Below, piece by piece: positions 9,770 to 18,084 of a stretch of 47,627 nt of DNA. This stretch comes from Deltaproteobacteria bacterium (GTDB lineage Bacteria; Desulfobacterota; Desulfuromonadia; Desulfuromonadales; Geopsychrobacteraceae): the NCBI GenBank assembly GCA_024280485.1, contig JAJRQB010000083.1:1-47627 (forward strand), given 5' to 3'. The stretch's first letter is position 1. The number at the start of each line of letters is the position of its first letter. The notes under the pieces were generated by a model. The model worked only from the letters and a program-made list of their open reading frames with translations. It did not search any database and had not been told where the DNA came from. Made by a program: the position numbers and the translations under genes.

Positions 9770-10097
9770 GTCTTTCTCCTAAATAAAATTTGTCTCTAGA
9801 TAGCCTGTTCGGAGCGTCAATATATCATGATTTCCTATTTCTCGTCATCACGTTTGCGTACCAAATATGGGTGGCAAGCATGAGAATATTGCAGGTCAAA
9901 ATTATGTCCGCAGGTGATATGAGGGGGTAGTCTATGTTTGCAGAAGTCTAACTTAGGCCTACTTTATAACGTAGACGGCAAAAGTGAGTAGATCTGCTTT
10001 ACACCGTCTCTTCTTTCATATAGTTTTTATCGACATTCGAGACTGACAATAAACAGTACTACTATTCATTTAATTAATAGATCGAGGGAGAAAACTG
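9770..10097. other. Intergenic region, SUMF1-like gene / folD
   Basis: This 328-bp gap separates divergent genes, so it should hold both promoters. The Shine-Dalgarno of the SUMF1-like gene is at its left edge. The folD ribosome site (GAGGGAGA, about 10083-10090) is at its right edge. An imperfect inverted repeat (AGACGG...CCGTCT, roughly 9970-10008) is visible. I see no convincing sigma-70 promoter, no riboswitch signature and no ORF here. Confidence 0.5.
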
Positions 10098-10949
10098 GTG
10101 GCAGAGATTATCGATGGCAAGGCGATTGCGGCTAAGATGCGTGAAAAAATTAAAGTTGAGACGGCTGAACTGACTGCGCAGGGGGTGGTTCCAGGGCTGG
10201 CAGTAGTACTGGTTGGTGAAGACCCAGCGAGCCGGGTTTATGTCTCGATGAAAGAGAAGGCCTGTGCCGAATGCGGTATTTTCTCTGAAGAGCACAAGTT
10301 GTCTGCTGATACCAGTGAAAAAACTTTACTTGAACTGATTGCTCAACTGAATGCTGATGTGCGAATTGACGGTATTTTAGTTCAGTTGCCACTTCCCAAG
10401 CACATTGATGAGGCCAAGGTATTAGAAGCCATTTCGCCAGACAAGGATGCTGACGGTTTTCATCCCTACAATGTTGGACGTCTTGCGACTGGAAACCCGT
10501 TGTTTCAACCCTGTACTCCATACGGGGTGATGAAGATGCTCGAAGAGACCAATGTCGACCTGAAAGGGAAAAATGTGGTTGTCGTCGGGCGTTCAAATAT
10601 CGTTGGTAAGCCGGTGGCCTTGATGTGCCTTGCGGCACATGCCACAGTGACGATCTGTCATTCGCGTACGGTCGATCTGCCGGCAAAAGTTGCTGCTGCT
10701 GATATCGTTATTGCAGCAGTTGGTATCCCTGAAATGATCAAAGGCGACTGGATCAAAGAGGGCGCTGTGGTTATTGATGTTGGAGTTAACCGCGTTGGTG
10801 GCAAGAAGCTGGTCGGAGATGTTGAGTTTGAAGCAGCCAGCCTAAGGGCATCGGCGATTACCCCTGTCCCCGGTGGTGTCGGTCCAATGACCATTACAAT
10901 GCTCATTTATAACACTTTGGAGAGCGCTAAGCGCAGAACCAATAAGTGA
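10098..10949 (+). CDS. folD: FolD: methylene-THF dehydrogenase/methenyl-THF cyclohydrolase
   Basis: The 283-residue product has the normal FolD length. It starts at GTG with GAGGGAGA about 8 bases upstream. FolD interconverts 5,10-methylene-, methenyl- and 10-formyl-THF in the cytosol using NADP. Visible signatures are the substrate-site YVSMKEKAC segment with the catalytic lysine, [10 protein letters not shown], the DADGFHPYN segment, the nucleotide-binding [14 protein letters not shown], and the C-terminal [10 protein letters not shown] motif. The glycine-cleavage cluster downstream produces methylene-THF, FolD's substrate. The 388-bp gap with a tandem repeat suggests separate transcription. 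Confidence 0.97.
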   Translation: MAEIIDGKAIAAKMREKIKVETAELTAQGVVPGLAVVLVGEDPASRVYVSMKEKACAECGIFSEEHKLSADTSEKTLLELIAQLNADVRIDGILVQLPLPKHIDEAKVLEAISPDKDADGFHPYNVGRLATGNPLFQPCTPYGVMKMLEETNVDLKGKNVVVVGRSNIVGKPVALMCLAAHATVTICHSRTVDLPAKVAAADIVIAAVGIPEMIKGDWIKEGAVVIDVGVNRVGGKKLVGDVEFEAASLRASAITPVPGGVGPMTITMLIYNTLESAKRRTNK

Positions 10950-11337
10950 ACTTGGTTCATTAAATTTCGGACCTATAACCCAAACAAAGGCTATTTGCCA
11001 CCAAGACACCAAGATACCAAGATACCAAGATACCAAGATACCAAGATACCAAGATACCAAGATACCAAGATACCAAGATACCAAGATACCAAGATACCAA
11101 GATACCAAGATACCAAGATACCAAGATACCTGACTTCAAGAATTTTGCCTTTCTTGGAGGAATTAGTGCCTTGGTGGCTAACGTTATAGTTTTTTAAGTG
11201 TTTCTTTTGAACCTTTTTTTGGGTTATGGAACCGTTAATTTCAATTATTGAAAAAAACTTCTTTGGACCATTACTGTTGGCTGATATCCTGTCGTCCCGA
11301 AGTTGATTTTTTTTGAAAAATAGAAGGGTCTGATGTC
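10950..11337. other. Intergenic region, folD / gcvT
   Basis: This 388-bp gap has an 8-bp satellite at 11001-11130. A 9-bp inverted repeat flanks it (GCCACCAAG at 10997-11005 and CTTGGTGGC at 11170-11178). The remainder (11180-11337) is AT-rich leader for gcvT. I looked for a glycine riboswitch ahead of gcvT and did not find its conserved core. Long ORFs across this stretch are products of the repeat. Confidence 0.6.
11001..11130. repeat. 8-bp tandem repeat (CCAAGATA)n
   Basis: Fifteen perfect copies of CCAAGATA run from 11009 to 11128. One variant unit (CCAAGACA, 11001-11008) precedes them and a partial CC follows. There is no sequence divergence inside the array, which suggests recent expansion by slippage. 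It is a VNTR-like locus in the leader between folD and gcvT. Confidence 0.97.
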
Positions 11338-12420
11338 GTGAAAAAGACAGTACTGAATCAGGTGCATCGTGATCTTGGCGCGCGGATGGTCGAATTTGGT
11401 GGATGGGATATGCCGGTGCAGTATAGCGGTGTAATTGCCGAACATATTGCGGTTCGTAGTGACGCCGGTCTTTTCGATGTTTCTCACATGGGCGAATTTG
11501 AGGTGAGTGGTCCCGGTGCCTTTGCATTTCTTCAATTTGCAACCATCAATGATCTGTCATCACTGGTTGATGGTCAGGTGCAATACAGCGCACTCTGCTA
11601 TCCCGATGGTGGCATTGTTGACGATATTACCCTCTACCGGTTTGGCGCTGAAAAGTACATGCTTTGTGTCAACGCCGCCAATATCGATAAGGATTTTGCC
11701 TGGCTTCAGGAGCTTGAAGCTCAGCGCAAAGGCAACTATCAATTGCTGAATCGAAGTGTTGAGTTTGCCCAGCTAGCCCTGCAGGGACCCAAAGCCGCCG
11801 CGATTCTTGGTGCCCTGACATCAGCCGATCTTCTTTCGCTCAAGACCTACCATTTTTGTGAATCTGATGTTGCCGGAATGTCAATGATTGTTTCGCGCAC
11901 CGGCTATACGGGTGGAGATGGGTTTGAACTTTACTGTGCGCCTGAAGATGCTGAGTCTCTCTGGCAGGCACTGATGGAGCAGGGGAGTTCTCAAGGCTTG
12001 GTCCCGGTCGGTTTAGGTGCCCGTGACACATTAAGACTCGAAAAGGCTTATGCCCTTTATGGTCACGAGCTTAGTGCCACCATCCTGCCGCTAGAAGCGC
12101 GACTCGGTTGGGTTACCAAGCTGGAGAAATCTGAATTTTGCGGGCGCGAGGCGTTACTCAAGGCTAAGTCTGGAGGGATCCGCCGCCAGTTGATCGGCCT
12201 GCGCCTTACTCAACCGGGGGTGCCGCGTGAACAGTATATTGTCCGTTCTGCTGGTCGTGACGTTGGTCAGGTCACCAGCGGCACGATGTCACCGAGCTCT
12301 CGTCAGGGGATTGCACTGGCATTAGTTGACACTGCGGCTGCTTCAGGTGATGCTGCATTTTCGATTGTGATTCGCGGACGAGAAGTTTCGGCTGAAAAAG
12401 TTAAACTGCCATTTATCTAG
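11338..12420 (+). CDS. gcvT: Glycine cleavage system T protein (aminomethyltransferase)
   Basis: The product is 360 residues, the standard length. GTG is the start, with AAGGG about 8-10 bases upstream. GcvT moves the methylene carbon from the aminomethyl-lipoyl arm of GcvH to THF, releasing ammonia. Visible signatures are the [14 protein letters not shown]-terminus, [20 protein letters not shown] (with the conserved acidic residues), NAANIDKD, and [21 protein letters not shown]. The usual GYTGEDGFE segment reads GYTGGDGFE, a local substitution that leaves the rest of the folate site intact. It is the first gene of gcvT-gcvH-gcvPA-gcvPB. Confidence 0.97.
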   Translation: MKKTVLNQVHRDLGARMVEFGGWDMPVQYSGVIAEHIAVRSDAGLFDVSHMGEFEVSGPGAFAFLQFATINDLSSLVDGQVQYSALCYPDGGIVDDITLYRFGAEKYMLCVNAANIDKDFAWLQELEAQRKGNYQLLNRSVEFAQLALQGPKAAAILGALTSADLLSLKTYHFCESDVAGMSMIVSRTGYTGGDGFELYCAPEDAESLWQALMEQGSSQGLVPVGLGARDTLRLEKAYALYGHELSATILPLEARLGWVTKLEKSEFCGREALLKAKSGGIRRQLIGLRLTQPGVPREQYIVRSAGRDVGQVTSGTMSPSSRQGIALALVDTAAASGDAAFSIVIRGREVSAEKVKLPFI

Positions 12421-12448
12421 ATACCCCTTAATTTGCATGGAGGAGACA

Positions 12449-12832
12449 ATGGATTTTCCTGAAGAGCTCAAATATACTGAAGATCACGAGTGGGTTCTAC
12501 CCGAAGGGGACCTGGTCAGTATCGGAATTTCTGATTTTGCTCAGGATCAGCTCGGTGATGTGGTCTTTGTTGAGCTTCCCGAGGTCGGTGATAAAATAGA
12601 GGTCGGTAAGCCGTTTGGTGTCGTCGAATCGGTCAAGGCGGTTTCTGATATATATTCACCTCTTGCTGGCGAAATTGTAGAGGTTAATAGTGATCTGCCT
12701 GATTCACCTGAATCAATCAACACTTCCCCGTATAGAAATGGTTGGATGATCAGGATCAAGCCTGATGATATGACAAAGCTAGATGGACTGATGGATGCTT
12801 CTGCGTATCAGGCTTTTATCGAACAAGAGTAG
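12449..12832 (+). CDS. gcvH: Glycine cleavage system H protein
   Basis: The product is 127 residues. ATG 12449 is chosen over the in-frame ATG 12437 because the ribosome site GGAGGAG (12439-12445) lies between them. GcvH is the lipoylated carrier that shuttles the aminomethyl group between the P, T and L proteins. The lipoyl attachment site is lysine 63 in the [11 protein letters not shown] motif. The EDHEWV N-terminus and the [16 protein letters not shown]-terminal stretch are also typical. A strong terminator lies 18 bases after the stop, so the downstream gcvP genes may be expressed at a different level. Confidence 0.97.
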   Translation: MDFPEELKYTEDHEWVLPEGDLVSIGISDFAQDQLGDVVFVELPEVGDKIEVGKPFGVVESVKAVSDIYSPLAGEIVEVNSDLPDSPESINTSPYRNGWMIRIKPDDMTKLDGLMDASAYQAFIEQE

Positions 12833-12850
12833 TCGTAACTAAATAGAGAG

Positions 12851-12890
12851 GCCCGGTGTCGCTTGTATCGCGACGCCGGGCTTTTTTTTT
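12851..12890 (+). terminator. Intrinsic terminator inside gcv cluster
   Basis: A 12-bp stem (12851-12862 with 12870-12881, one G-T wobble) is followed by nine T at 12882-12890. It sits between gcvH and gcvPA. It either limits readthrough into gcvPA or ends a gcvTH transcript. Confidence 0.85.
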
Positions 12891-12913
12891 AAAACTTCAG
12901 CAAGGATCAATCG

Positions 12914-14266
12914 ATGCGTTATCTGCCGCACTGTGACCAGGGAATTCGCTCAATGCTCGATACCATCGGCGTTGAAAAGATTAACGATTTATTTAGTGGC
13001 ATACCAGAGAACTGTCGCTTGCCACGCGACCTTGAATTGCATGCCCCCCTTGCCGAAGCTGATCTTCAGCGTCACTTTCAGGCTTTGGCTGCTGAAAACT
13101 CTGTTGATGACAGTTGGAGCCGCTTTTTGGGTGGTGGTTACTACGACCACCACATCCCCGCGGTCATTGATCATTTGATCAGTCGCAGTGAATTCTATAC
13201 GGCCTATACCCCTTATCAGCCCGAGATCAGCCAGGGTACTCTGCAGGCTGTCTTTGAATTCCAGACCTTGATTTGTCAATTGACGGGCATGGAGATCTCT
13301 AATGCCTCGCTCTATGATGGTGCTTCGGCCTGTGCAGAGGCAGTGTTGATGGCTTTGCGTTGCAGTCGCAAGCGGTCAAAGGTTCTGCTGTCGCGAGGGT
13401 TGCAGCCACGCTATCGCGAGGTGGTGATGACCTATGTTCGTTATCTTGATGTTGAGTTGGTTGAGGTTCCATTAGCTGCTGATGGCCGAACCGATGAAGA
13501 TGCCGTTAAGCAACTTCTGGATGAAGATGTCGCTGCTCTGGTCATTGGTTATCCCAATTATCTGGGGGTGGTCGAAGAAATTGAGTCCCTGTCTCGGTTA
13601 GCGCATGCCTCTGGTGCCCGCATGCTGGTGGCAGCGGCAGAACCTTTGGCGATGGCTCTTTATCGTTCCCCAGGTGAGCAGGGCGCTGATATTGTCGTTG
13701 GCGAAGGACAGAGCTTCGGTCTTCCTCTCTCTTATGGTGGCCCGGGCGTCGGCTTTATCGCAGTTCGTCAGAAGGATATGCGCTCTCTTCCCGGGAGGTT
13801 GGTTGGCGAAACTGTAGATAAGGACGGTGAGCGTGGTTTTGTGCTGACCCTGTCGACTCGTGAGCAGCACATAAGACGCGAAAAAGCGACCTCGAATATC
13901 TGTTCTAATCAAGGGATCTGCGCCGTTATGGTCAGTATCTATTTGTCACTCCTTGGTAAAAATGGTTTGCCACAACTCGCGCGCGATAATTATTCTCGTG
14001 CGGCCTATTTACGTGAACAGATTGCCGTTCTTCCAGGGTACTCACTCCCTTTTGCAGCCTCTGTTTTTAACGAATTTGTTATATCTTGCCCGCGGCCAGC
14101 GTCAGAAGTTTTGCAACGTCTGGAAAGGGATAAAATTCTAGCCGGCATCGACCTGATCAATGATTATCCTGAGATTAAGAATGGATTGCTGATTTGTGTG
14201 ACCGAGCAGAATGATCGGGCGCAGCTCGACAGACTCGTTGATGCGTTGAAAGGAGCTGCGGCATGA
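12914..14266 (+). CDS. gcvPA: Glycine dehydrogenase (decarboxylating) subunit 1
   Basis: The product is 450 residues, as expected for the N-terminal half of a split P protein. The start is ATG, with AAGGA 7 bases upstream. Together with GcvPB it decarboxylates glycine and loads the aminomethyl group onto lipoyl-GcvH. Visible signatures are the N-terminal RYLPHC and SMLDTIG segments, GGGYYDHHIP, the YTPYQPEISQGTLQ motif, NASLYDGASA, and SYGGPGVGF. This half lacks the PLP lysine, as usual. The last four bases overlap the next start (ATGA), so translation is coupled. Confidence 0.97.
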   Translation: MRYLPHCDQGIRSMLDTIGVEKINDLFSGIPENCRLPRDLELHAPLAEADLQRHFQALAAENSVDDSWSRFLGGGYYDHHIPAVIDHLISRSEFYTAYTPYQPEISQGTLQAVFEFQTLICQLTGMEISNASLYDGASACAEAVLMALRCSRKRSKVLLSRGLQPRYREVVMTYVRYLDVELVEVPLAADGRTDEDAVKQLLDEDVAALVIGYPNYLGVVEEIESLSRLAHASGARMLVAAAEPLAMALYRSPGEQGADIVVGEGQSFGLPLSYGGPGVGFIAVRQKDMRSLPGRLVGETVDKDGERGFVLTLSTREQHIRREKATSNICSNQGICAVMVSIYLSLLGKNGLPQLARDNYSRAAYLREQIAVLPGYSLPFAASVFNEFVISCPRPASEVLQRLERDKILAGIDLINDYPEIKNGLLICVTEQNDRAQLDRLVDALKGAAA

Positions 14267-15720
14267 GTGCTATTGGCAGTAAGGGGCTGATCCTTAACGA
14301 AAAACTTATTTTTGAGCGCTCGACAGCAGGACGCTGTGGCTATGACCTTCCTCAACTGGATGTGCCTTCGGTTGAACCAGATGAAAAACTTCTGCGCGAT
14401 GAGATAGAAGGCTTTCCTGAGCTTTCCGAGGTCGATGTGGTCAGGCACTATACCCGTCTCTCGACTTGGAACTATGGTGTTGATAGCGGCTTTTACCCCT
14501 TGGGTAGCTGCACCATGAAATACAACCCCAAGATAAATGAAGTTGTTGCACGTTTGCCGGGTTTTGCGCATTTGCATCCTGCGACGCCAGACCATCTGTC
14601 ACAGGGTGCTCTGCAGTTGATGTATGATCTGCAACAAGCGCTTTGCGAAATTTCTGGGTTTCCGGCATTGACTCTGCAGCCTTCTGCCGGAGCGCAGGGT
14701 GAATTTGCTGGAATGCTGATGATTCATGCCTGGCATCAAGCTCAGGGCAACAAGCGACACAAGGTGTTGATTCCGGATACGGCTCATGGCACAAACCCGG
14801 CCACTGCCGCGCTCTGTGGTTACGATGTGGTGCCGATCGCCTCTGACGGTGTGCTGAGTGTTGAAGCTGTCGCCGCTGCGATGGATGACAGCGTCGCAGC
14901 GCTGATGATAACCAACCCGAATACCCTTGGTTTGTTCGAGCCGAACATCCGTGAAATTTGCGAACTGGTCCATAGCCGCGGCGGTCTGGTCTATTGTGAT
15001 GGTGCCAACCTTCACGCACTGCTTGGTATCTGCCGCCCCGGGGATCTGGGGATCGATGTCATGCATTTTAATCTGCACAAGACTTTTGCTACACCGCATG
15101 GTGGTGGTGGACCAGGTGCGGGCCCGGTCGGTGTCTGCGCCGCCCTCGAACCATTCTTGCCGGTCCCGGTGATCATGAAGGAAGAAGACGGCTATCGACT
15201 TGTGACTGATCGCCCGCTGTCGATTGGTCAGCTAAGAACTTATGCAAGTCAGTTCGGAATTCTGGTGCGTGCCTATGCCTATCTGTTGTCGATGGGCCCA
15301 CAGGGTCTCAAGAGGGCGACTGAACTGGCAGTGCTTAATGCCAACTATATCCGCGCACGCCTTGAGGGAAGCTATCATCTCCCTTATAAGCAGCGATCAC
15401 TGCACGAAGTTATTTTCAGTGATGCCGATCTGCCGAACGATTGCCATACTCTCGATGTTGCCAAGCGGCTACTCGATTACGGTTTTCATCCTCCAACAAT
15501 CTATTTTCCATTGGTTGTGCAAGGGGCATTGATGATCGAGCCGACCGAGACAGAGAGTAAGCAGGAGCTTGATGAGTTTTGTGATGCCCTTATTGCTATT
15601 GCAGAAGAAGCAAAAAGTAGCCCTCATTTGCTCCATGAGGCCCCGGTCAATGCCCGTACGCGCAGGCTTGATGAAACTCTAGCGGCACGTAAACCGCGAT
15701 TGAGGTGGGAGAAGGGTTGA
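14263..15720 (+). CDS. gcvPB: Glycine dehydrogenase (decarboxylating) subunit 2, PLP-binding
   Basis: The product is 485 residues, a normal length. It overlaps gcvPA by 4 bases, fitting an obligate heterodimer made in equal amounts. It is the PLP-binding half of the P protein. The Schiff-base lysine is K273 in the MHFNLHKTFATPHGGGGPG motif. Other signatures are YPLGSCTMKYNPK, QPSAGAQGE, DTAHGTNPATA and DGANLHA. Lipoamide dehydrogenase (the L protein) is not in this window, so it must be encoded elsewhere. The gene converges on the TonB-like gene with only 7 bases between the stops. Confidence 0.97.
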   Translation: MSAIGSKGLILNEKLIFERSTAGRCGYDLPQLDVPSVEPDEKLLRDEIEGFPELSEVDVVRHYTRLSTWNYGVDSGFYPLGSCTMKYNPKINEVVARLPGFAHLHPATPDHLSQGALQLMYDLQQALCEISGFPALTLQPSAGAQGEFAGMLMIHAWHQAQGNKRHKVLIPDTAHGTNPATAALCGYDVVPIASDGVLSVEAVAAAMDDSVAALMITNPNTLGLFEPNIREICELVHSRGGLVYCDGANLHALLGICRPGDLGIDVMHFNLHKTFATPHGGGGPGAGPVGVCAALEPFLPVPVIMKEEDGYRLVTDRPLSIGQLRTYASQFGILVRAYAYLLSMGPQGLKRATELAVLNANYIRARLEGSYHLPYKQRSLHEVIFSDADLPNDCHTLDVAKRLLDYGFHPPTIYFPLVVQGALMIEPTETESKQELDEFCDALIAIAEEAKSSPHLLHEAPVNARTRRLDETLAARKPRLRWEKG

Positions 15721-15727
15721 TTTACCA

Positions 15728-16678
15728 TCAGTTATAAGGATTGCCATAAAGCATACGCCGACTGAGGCGGTACTGGAAGTGGGCGAATATCTTCAACTGA
15801 TCATGTTTGTAGTAGCTTGGCAGTTCACCAAAAGGTGCTGCACGGTAGACGGCTGTAATCGCCTCATAATCCAGGATTTCAGAGCCTGAGCTCTCAAGGG
15901 GGAACGCATCTATGAGTTCCCCTTTTTTATTGACGATGATTTTGATCAGAAGCGTCCCTTCGACACCTCGACTTGAGGCCTCAACCGGATAATTCCAGAC
16001 CGCTTCAATGCGGTCACTGAATCGGCGAAAAAAGGAGATCAATTTGTCGTTCTGTCTCAGGTTCAGCCAGACCTCATCTTCTTTTAATTCGATTTCAGGA
16101 CGATTTTTATTGCGTTCTCTCTGTTGTTGACGGTCTAGCCGTGCCAGGGTCTTAGGCGAGAGATTGGTCAGTTTGCTTAACTTTGGCAGGTTAACTGGAA
16201 TTCTGTCCGGCAATTTTTCTTGTTCTTTTTTGGCCGCTGGATTGTGCTCTCCGCGGCTGTCAGCTTGCAAAAGAGGAGATGGTGGAGAGGGTGTTTTTTG
16301 ATGTTTCTGCTTTTTCTGCAGGGCTGTTGGTGTCTGTTGTGCGGTTCTTTGTTCCTGTCGCTCTAGTTTTTTCTTGTCGCGACTGTCGTCCCCTTTGGGC
16401 ACAGCCTCTTGTTTAACCTTTGCATTCGATTCGGCAATATGGGTCGCCTCTTTCGGGGGTGTCTCGACATTTTCTGGCGGTTTACGATCCAACTCCAGCC
16501 AGTTTTTGCGTTCCTGTAGTGCAACCGCTGTTTGTTCGGGTTTTTTTTGTTTTTCAGGTACAATGTGTTGGCTTTTGAGGAGTAGTCCTATCGATAAATG
16601 CAGTAATAGCGAGATCAGCAAAAATAGACTGAAAACACTTTTCTTTCTGTGTAGATAATTTTTTATAAATTTGTCCAT
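15728..16678 (-). CDS. TonB-family protein (TonB C-terminal domain)
   Basis: The product is 316 residues. A cytoplasmic basic N-terminus is followed by one membrane anchor (about residues 15-35). A long, highly charged Lys/Gln/Pro-rich periplasmic linker comes next (about 40-200). The C-terminal domain (about 225-310) resembles TonB: a VEGTLLIKIIVNKKGELIDAF strand pair, the SGSEILDYEAITAVYRAAPF helix and a terminal FQYRL strand. TonB proteins pass ExbB/D energy to outer-membrane transporters; no exbBD or receptor gene is in the window. Some proteins with this fold act in envelope assembly instead, so the role is open. The only Met at the N-terminus lies 8 bases after a consensus -10 box, with no Shine-Dalgarno. 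Confidence 0.8.
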   Translation of the reverse strand: MDKFIKNYLHRKKSVFSLFLLISLLLHLSIGLLLKSQHIVPEKQKKPEQTAVALQERKNWLELDRKPPENVETPPKEATHIAESNAKVKQEAVPKGDDSRDKKKLERQEQRTAQQTPTALQKKQKHQKTPSPPSPLLQADSRGEHNPAAKKEQEKLPDRIPVNLPKLSKLTNLSPKTLARLDRQQQRERNKNRPEIELKEDEVWLNLRQNDKLISFFRRFSDRIEAVWNYPVEASSRGVEGTLLIKIIVNKKGELIDAFPLESSGSEILDYEAITAVYRAAPFGELPSYYKHDQLKIFAHFQYRLSRRMLYGNPYN

Positions 16679-16686
16679 GCTTTGCG

Positions 16687-16716
16687 ATTATACGCTTGTC
16701 GATAATGATCTGTCAG
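16687..16716 (-). promoter_or_regulatory. Sigma-70 promoter of TonB-like gene
   Basis: On the minus strand CTGACA (16716-16711), an 18-base spacer and TATAAT (16692-16687) form a near-consensus promoter. The start codon is only 8 bases past the -10 box, so transcription should begin at or next to the ATG. Confidence 0.65.
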
Positions 16717-16757
16717 TAGCATTTTAGAATCATCTTCATTCTCTGTGCATTAAGTTA

Positions 16758-16787
16758 TTGACCCATCTATGTAGCATTGTTTATAAA
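16758..16787 (+). promoter_or_regulatory. Candidate sigma-70 promoter of pta
   Basis: TTGACC (16758-16763), an 18-base spacer and TATAAA (16782-16787) precede pta. The leader to the ATG would be about 88 bases. The boxes are good, but no start site has been mapped. Confidence 0.5.
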
Positions 16788-16880
16788 CGTTACTATTCAT
16801 CTTATCTTAATTTGGTTTGTGCTGGTTTCATGTTGTTTTATATCTGGTGAGACAACCTAAGACTTAACGGAGGTTTAAAA

Positions 16881-17882
16881 ATGCATTTGGTTGAACAGAT
16901 CAAACAAAAAGCAAAAAGCAATCTACAGACTGTTGTGCTGCCTGAAGGCTATGATGACCGCATGGTTGAAGCTGCAGCGCAAATTGTCGCTGAAGGTCTG
17001 GCTCGACCAGTTCTGCTCGGCGATGTTGCCAAGCTACAAGCTAAAGCGGATGAACTGAGTGTTTCACTTGATGGTGTGCGTTTAATCGAGCCGAAAAATT
17101 CTGATCTGCTCGATGGGTATGCTGACGAGTTGGTTGAGCTTCGTAAAAAGAAAGGGTTGAGTAAGGAGCAAGCTCTAGGGCTCTTGACTGGCGAAGATAA
17201 CCTTTATTTTGGTTCTATGATGGTGCGCAAGGGCGACGCCGGAGGGGCCGTGGCTGGTGCGTTTAACACAACGGGTGACGTTTTGCGTGCTGCATTTCAG
17301 GTTGTCGGCACCGCACCAGGTATGAAGACTGTTTCATCGGTATTTCTGATGGTGACTCAAAATCCGGATTTCGGTGAGAACGGTGTGCTTTGCTTTGCAG
17401 ACTGTGCAGTCAACCCCAATCCGGACGCTCAAGCTTTGGCGGAGATTGCAATCAGTACCGCTGCCAGCTGTAAGAGTTTCCTTGGTGTGGAAGCGCGTGT
17501 CGGTATGCTCAGTTTTTCCACGAAAGGGAGTGCTAGTCATGAGGACTGCGATAAGGTTCTCAAGGCTCTCGCGATTGCTAAAGAGATGGCGCCTGACTTG
17601 GCTATCGATGGCGAATTGCAAGCAGATGCTGCCCTCCTGCCAAAAATTGGAGCTAAGAAGGCCCCTGGTTCCCCCGTAGCGGGTAGGGCCAACACCTTGA
17701 TATTCCCAACTCTTGACGCCGGTAATATTGGCTACAAACTGGTTGAGAGGATTGCTGGTGCCGAAGCGGTTGGCCCAATTATTCAAGGTCTTGCCAAGCC
17801 TGTTAATGATTTATCACGTGGCTGCTCTGTCGCTGATATTGTCAATGTTTCAGCGATTACTGCGGTTCAGGCTCAAGGCTGA
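16881..17882 (+). CDS. pta: Phosphate acetyltransferase (short form)
   Basis: The product is 333 residues, matching the single-domain Pta class without the N-terminal BioD/DRTGG extension. The ribosome site CGGAGG lies 7 bases before the ATG. It interconverts acetyl-CoA plus phosphate and acetyl phosphate plus CoA, the entry and exit step for acetate. Visible signatures are [32 protein letters not shown], the [18 protein letters not shown] segment, [20 protein letters not shown] and the C-terminal [10 protein letters not shown] motif. ackA is not adjacent. A terminator follows directly, so this is probably a single-gene unit. A separate BioD/DRTGG protein lies at 43882. Confidence 0.95.
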   Translation: MHLVEQIKQKAKSNLQTVVLPEGYDDRMVEAAAQIVAEGLARPVLLGDVAKLQAKADELSVSLDGVRLIEPKNSDLLDGYADELVELRKKKGLSKEQALGLLTGEDNLYFGSMMVRKGDAGGAVAGAFNTTGDVLRAAFQVVGTAPGMKTVSSVFLMVTQNPDFGENGVLCFADCAVNPNPDAQALAEIAISTAASCKSFLGVEARVGMLSFSTKGSASHEDCDKVLKALAIAKEMAPDLAIDGELQADAALLPKIGAKKAPGSPVAGRANTLIFPTLDAGNIGYKLVERIAGAEAVGPIIQGLAKPVNDLSRGCSVADIVNVSAITAVQAQG

Positions 17883-17908
17883 CATGCTTGATTGATAAGC
17901 TCTCACTG

Positions 17909-17940
17909 AAGGGATGGCGCTAGGGCGTCATCCCTTTTTT
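17909..17940 (+). terminator. Intrinsic terminator of pta
   Basis: A 12-bp stem AAGGGATGGCGC / GCGTCATCCCTT (one G-T wobble) has a 4-base loop and a T run at 17935-17940. It lies 27 bases after the pta stop and separates pta from the secretion operon. Confidence 0.85.
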
Positions 17941-18084
17941 ATATGCGGATAGACAGGCACCCTCCTTGATAGGAGAATCTCGCGATACGACCTTTGATCT
18001 TGAGGTTCTGTTAGCCAAAAAGCGGTGTTATTTTCTTTGGTTAAGGCATTCCTTTTTAGTTTATTTATGCTATTATCTGCACCT

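Noticed and set aside
11001-11130. CRISPR array
   Set aside because: The repeat is an 8-bp satellite with no spacers and no cas genes nearby.
11131-11337. Glycine riboswitch ahead of gcvT
   Set aside because: The conserved riboswitch core was not seen in this AT-rich leader.
10991-11542. Minus- and plus-strand ORFs over the 8-bp satellite (GILVSWYL and PRYQDTKI repeats)
   Set aside because: They are translations of the (CCAAGATA)n array, which has no stop in several frames, and extend into gcvT on the opposite strand.
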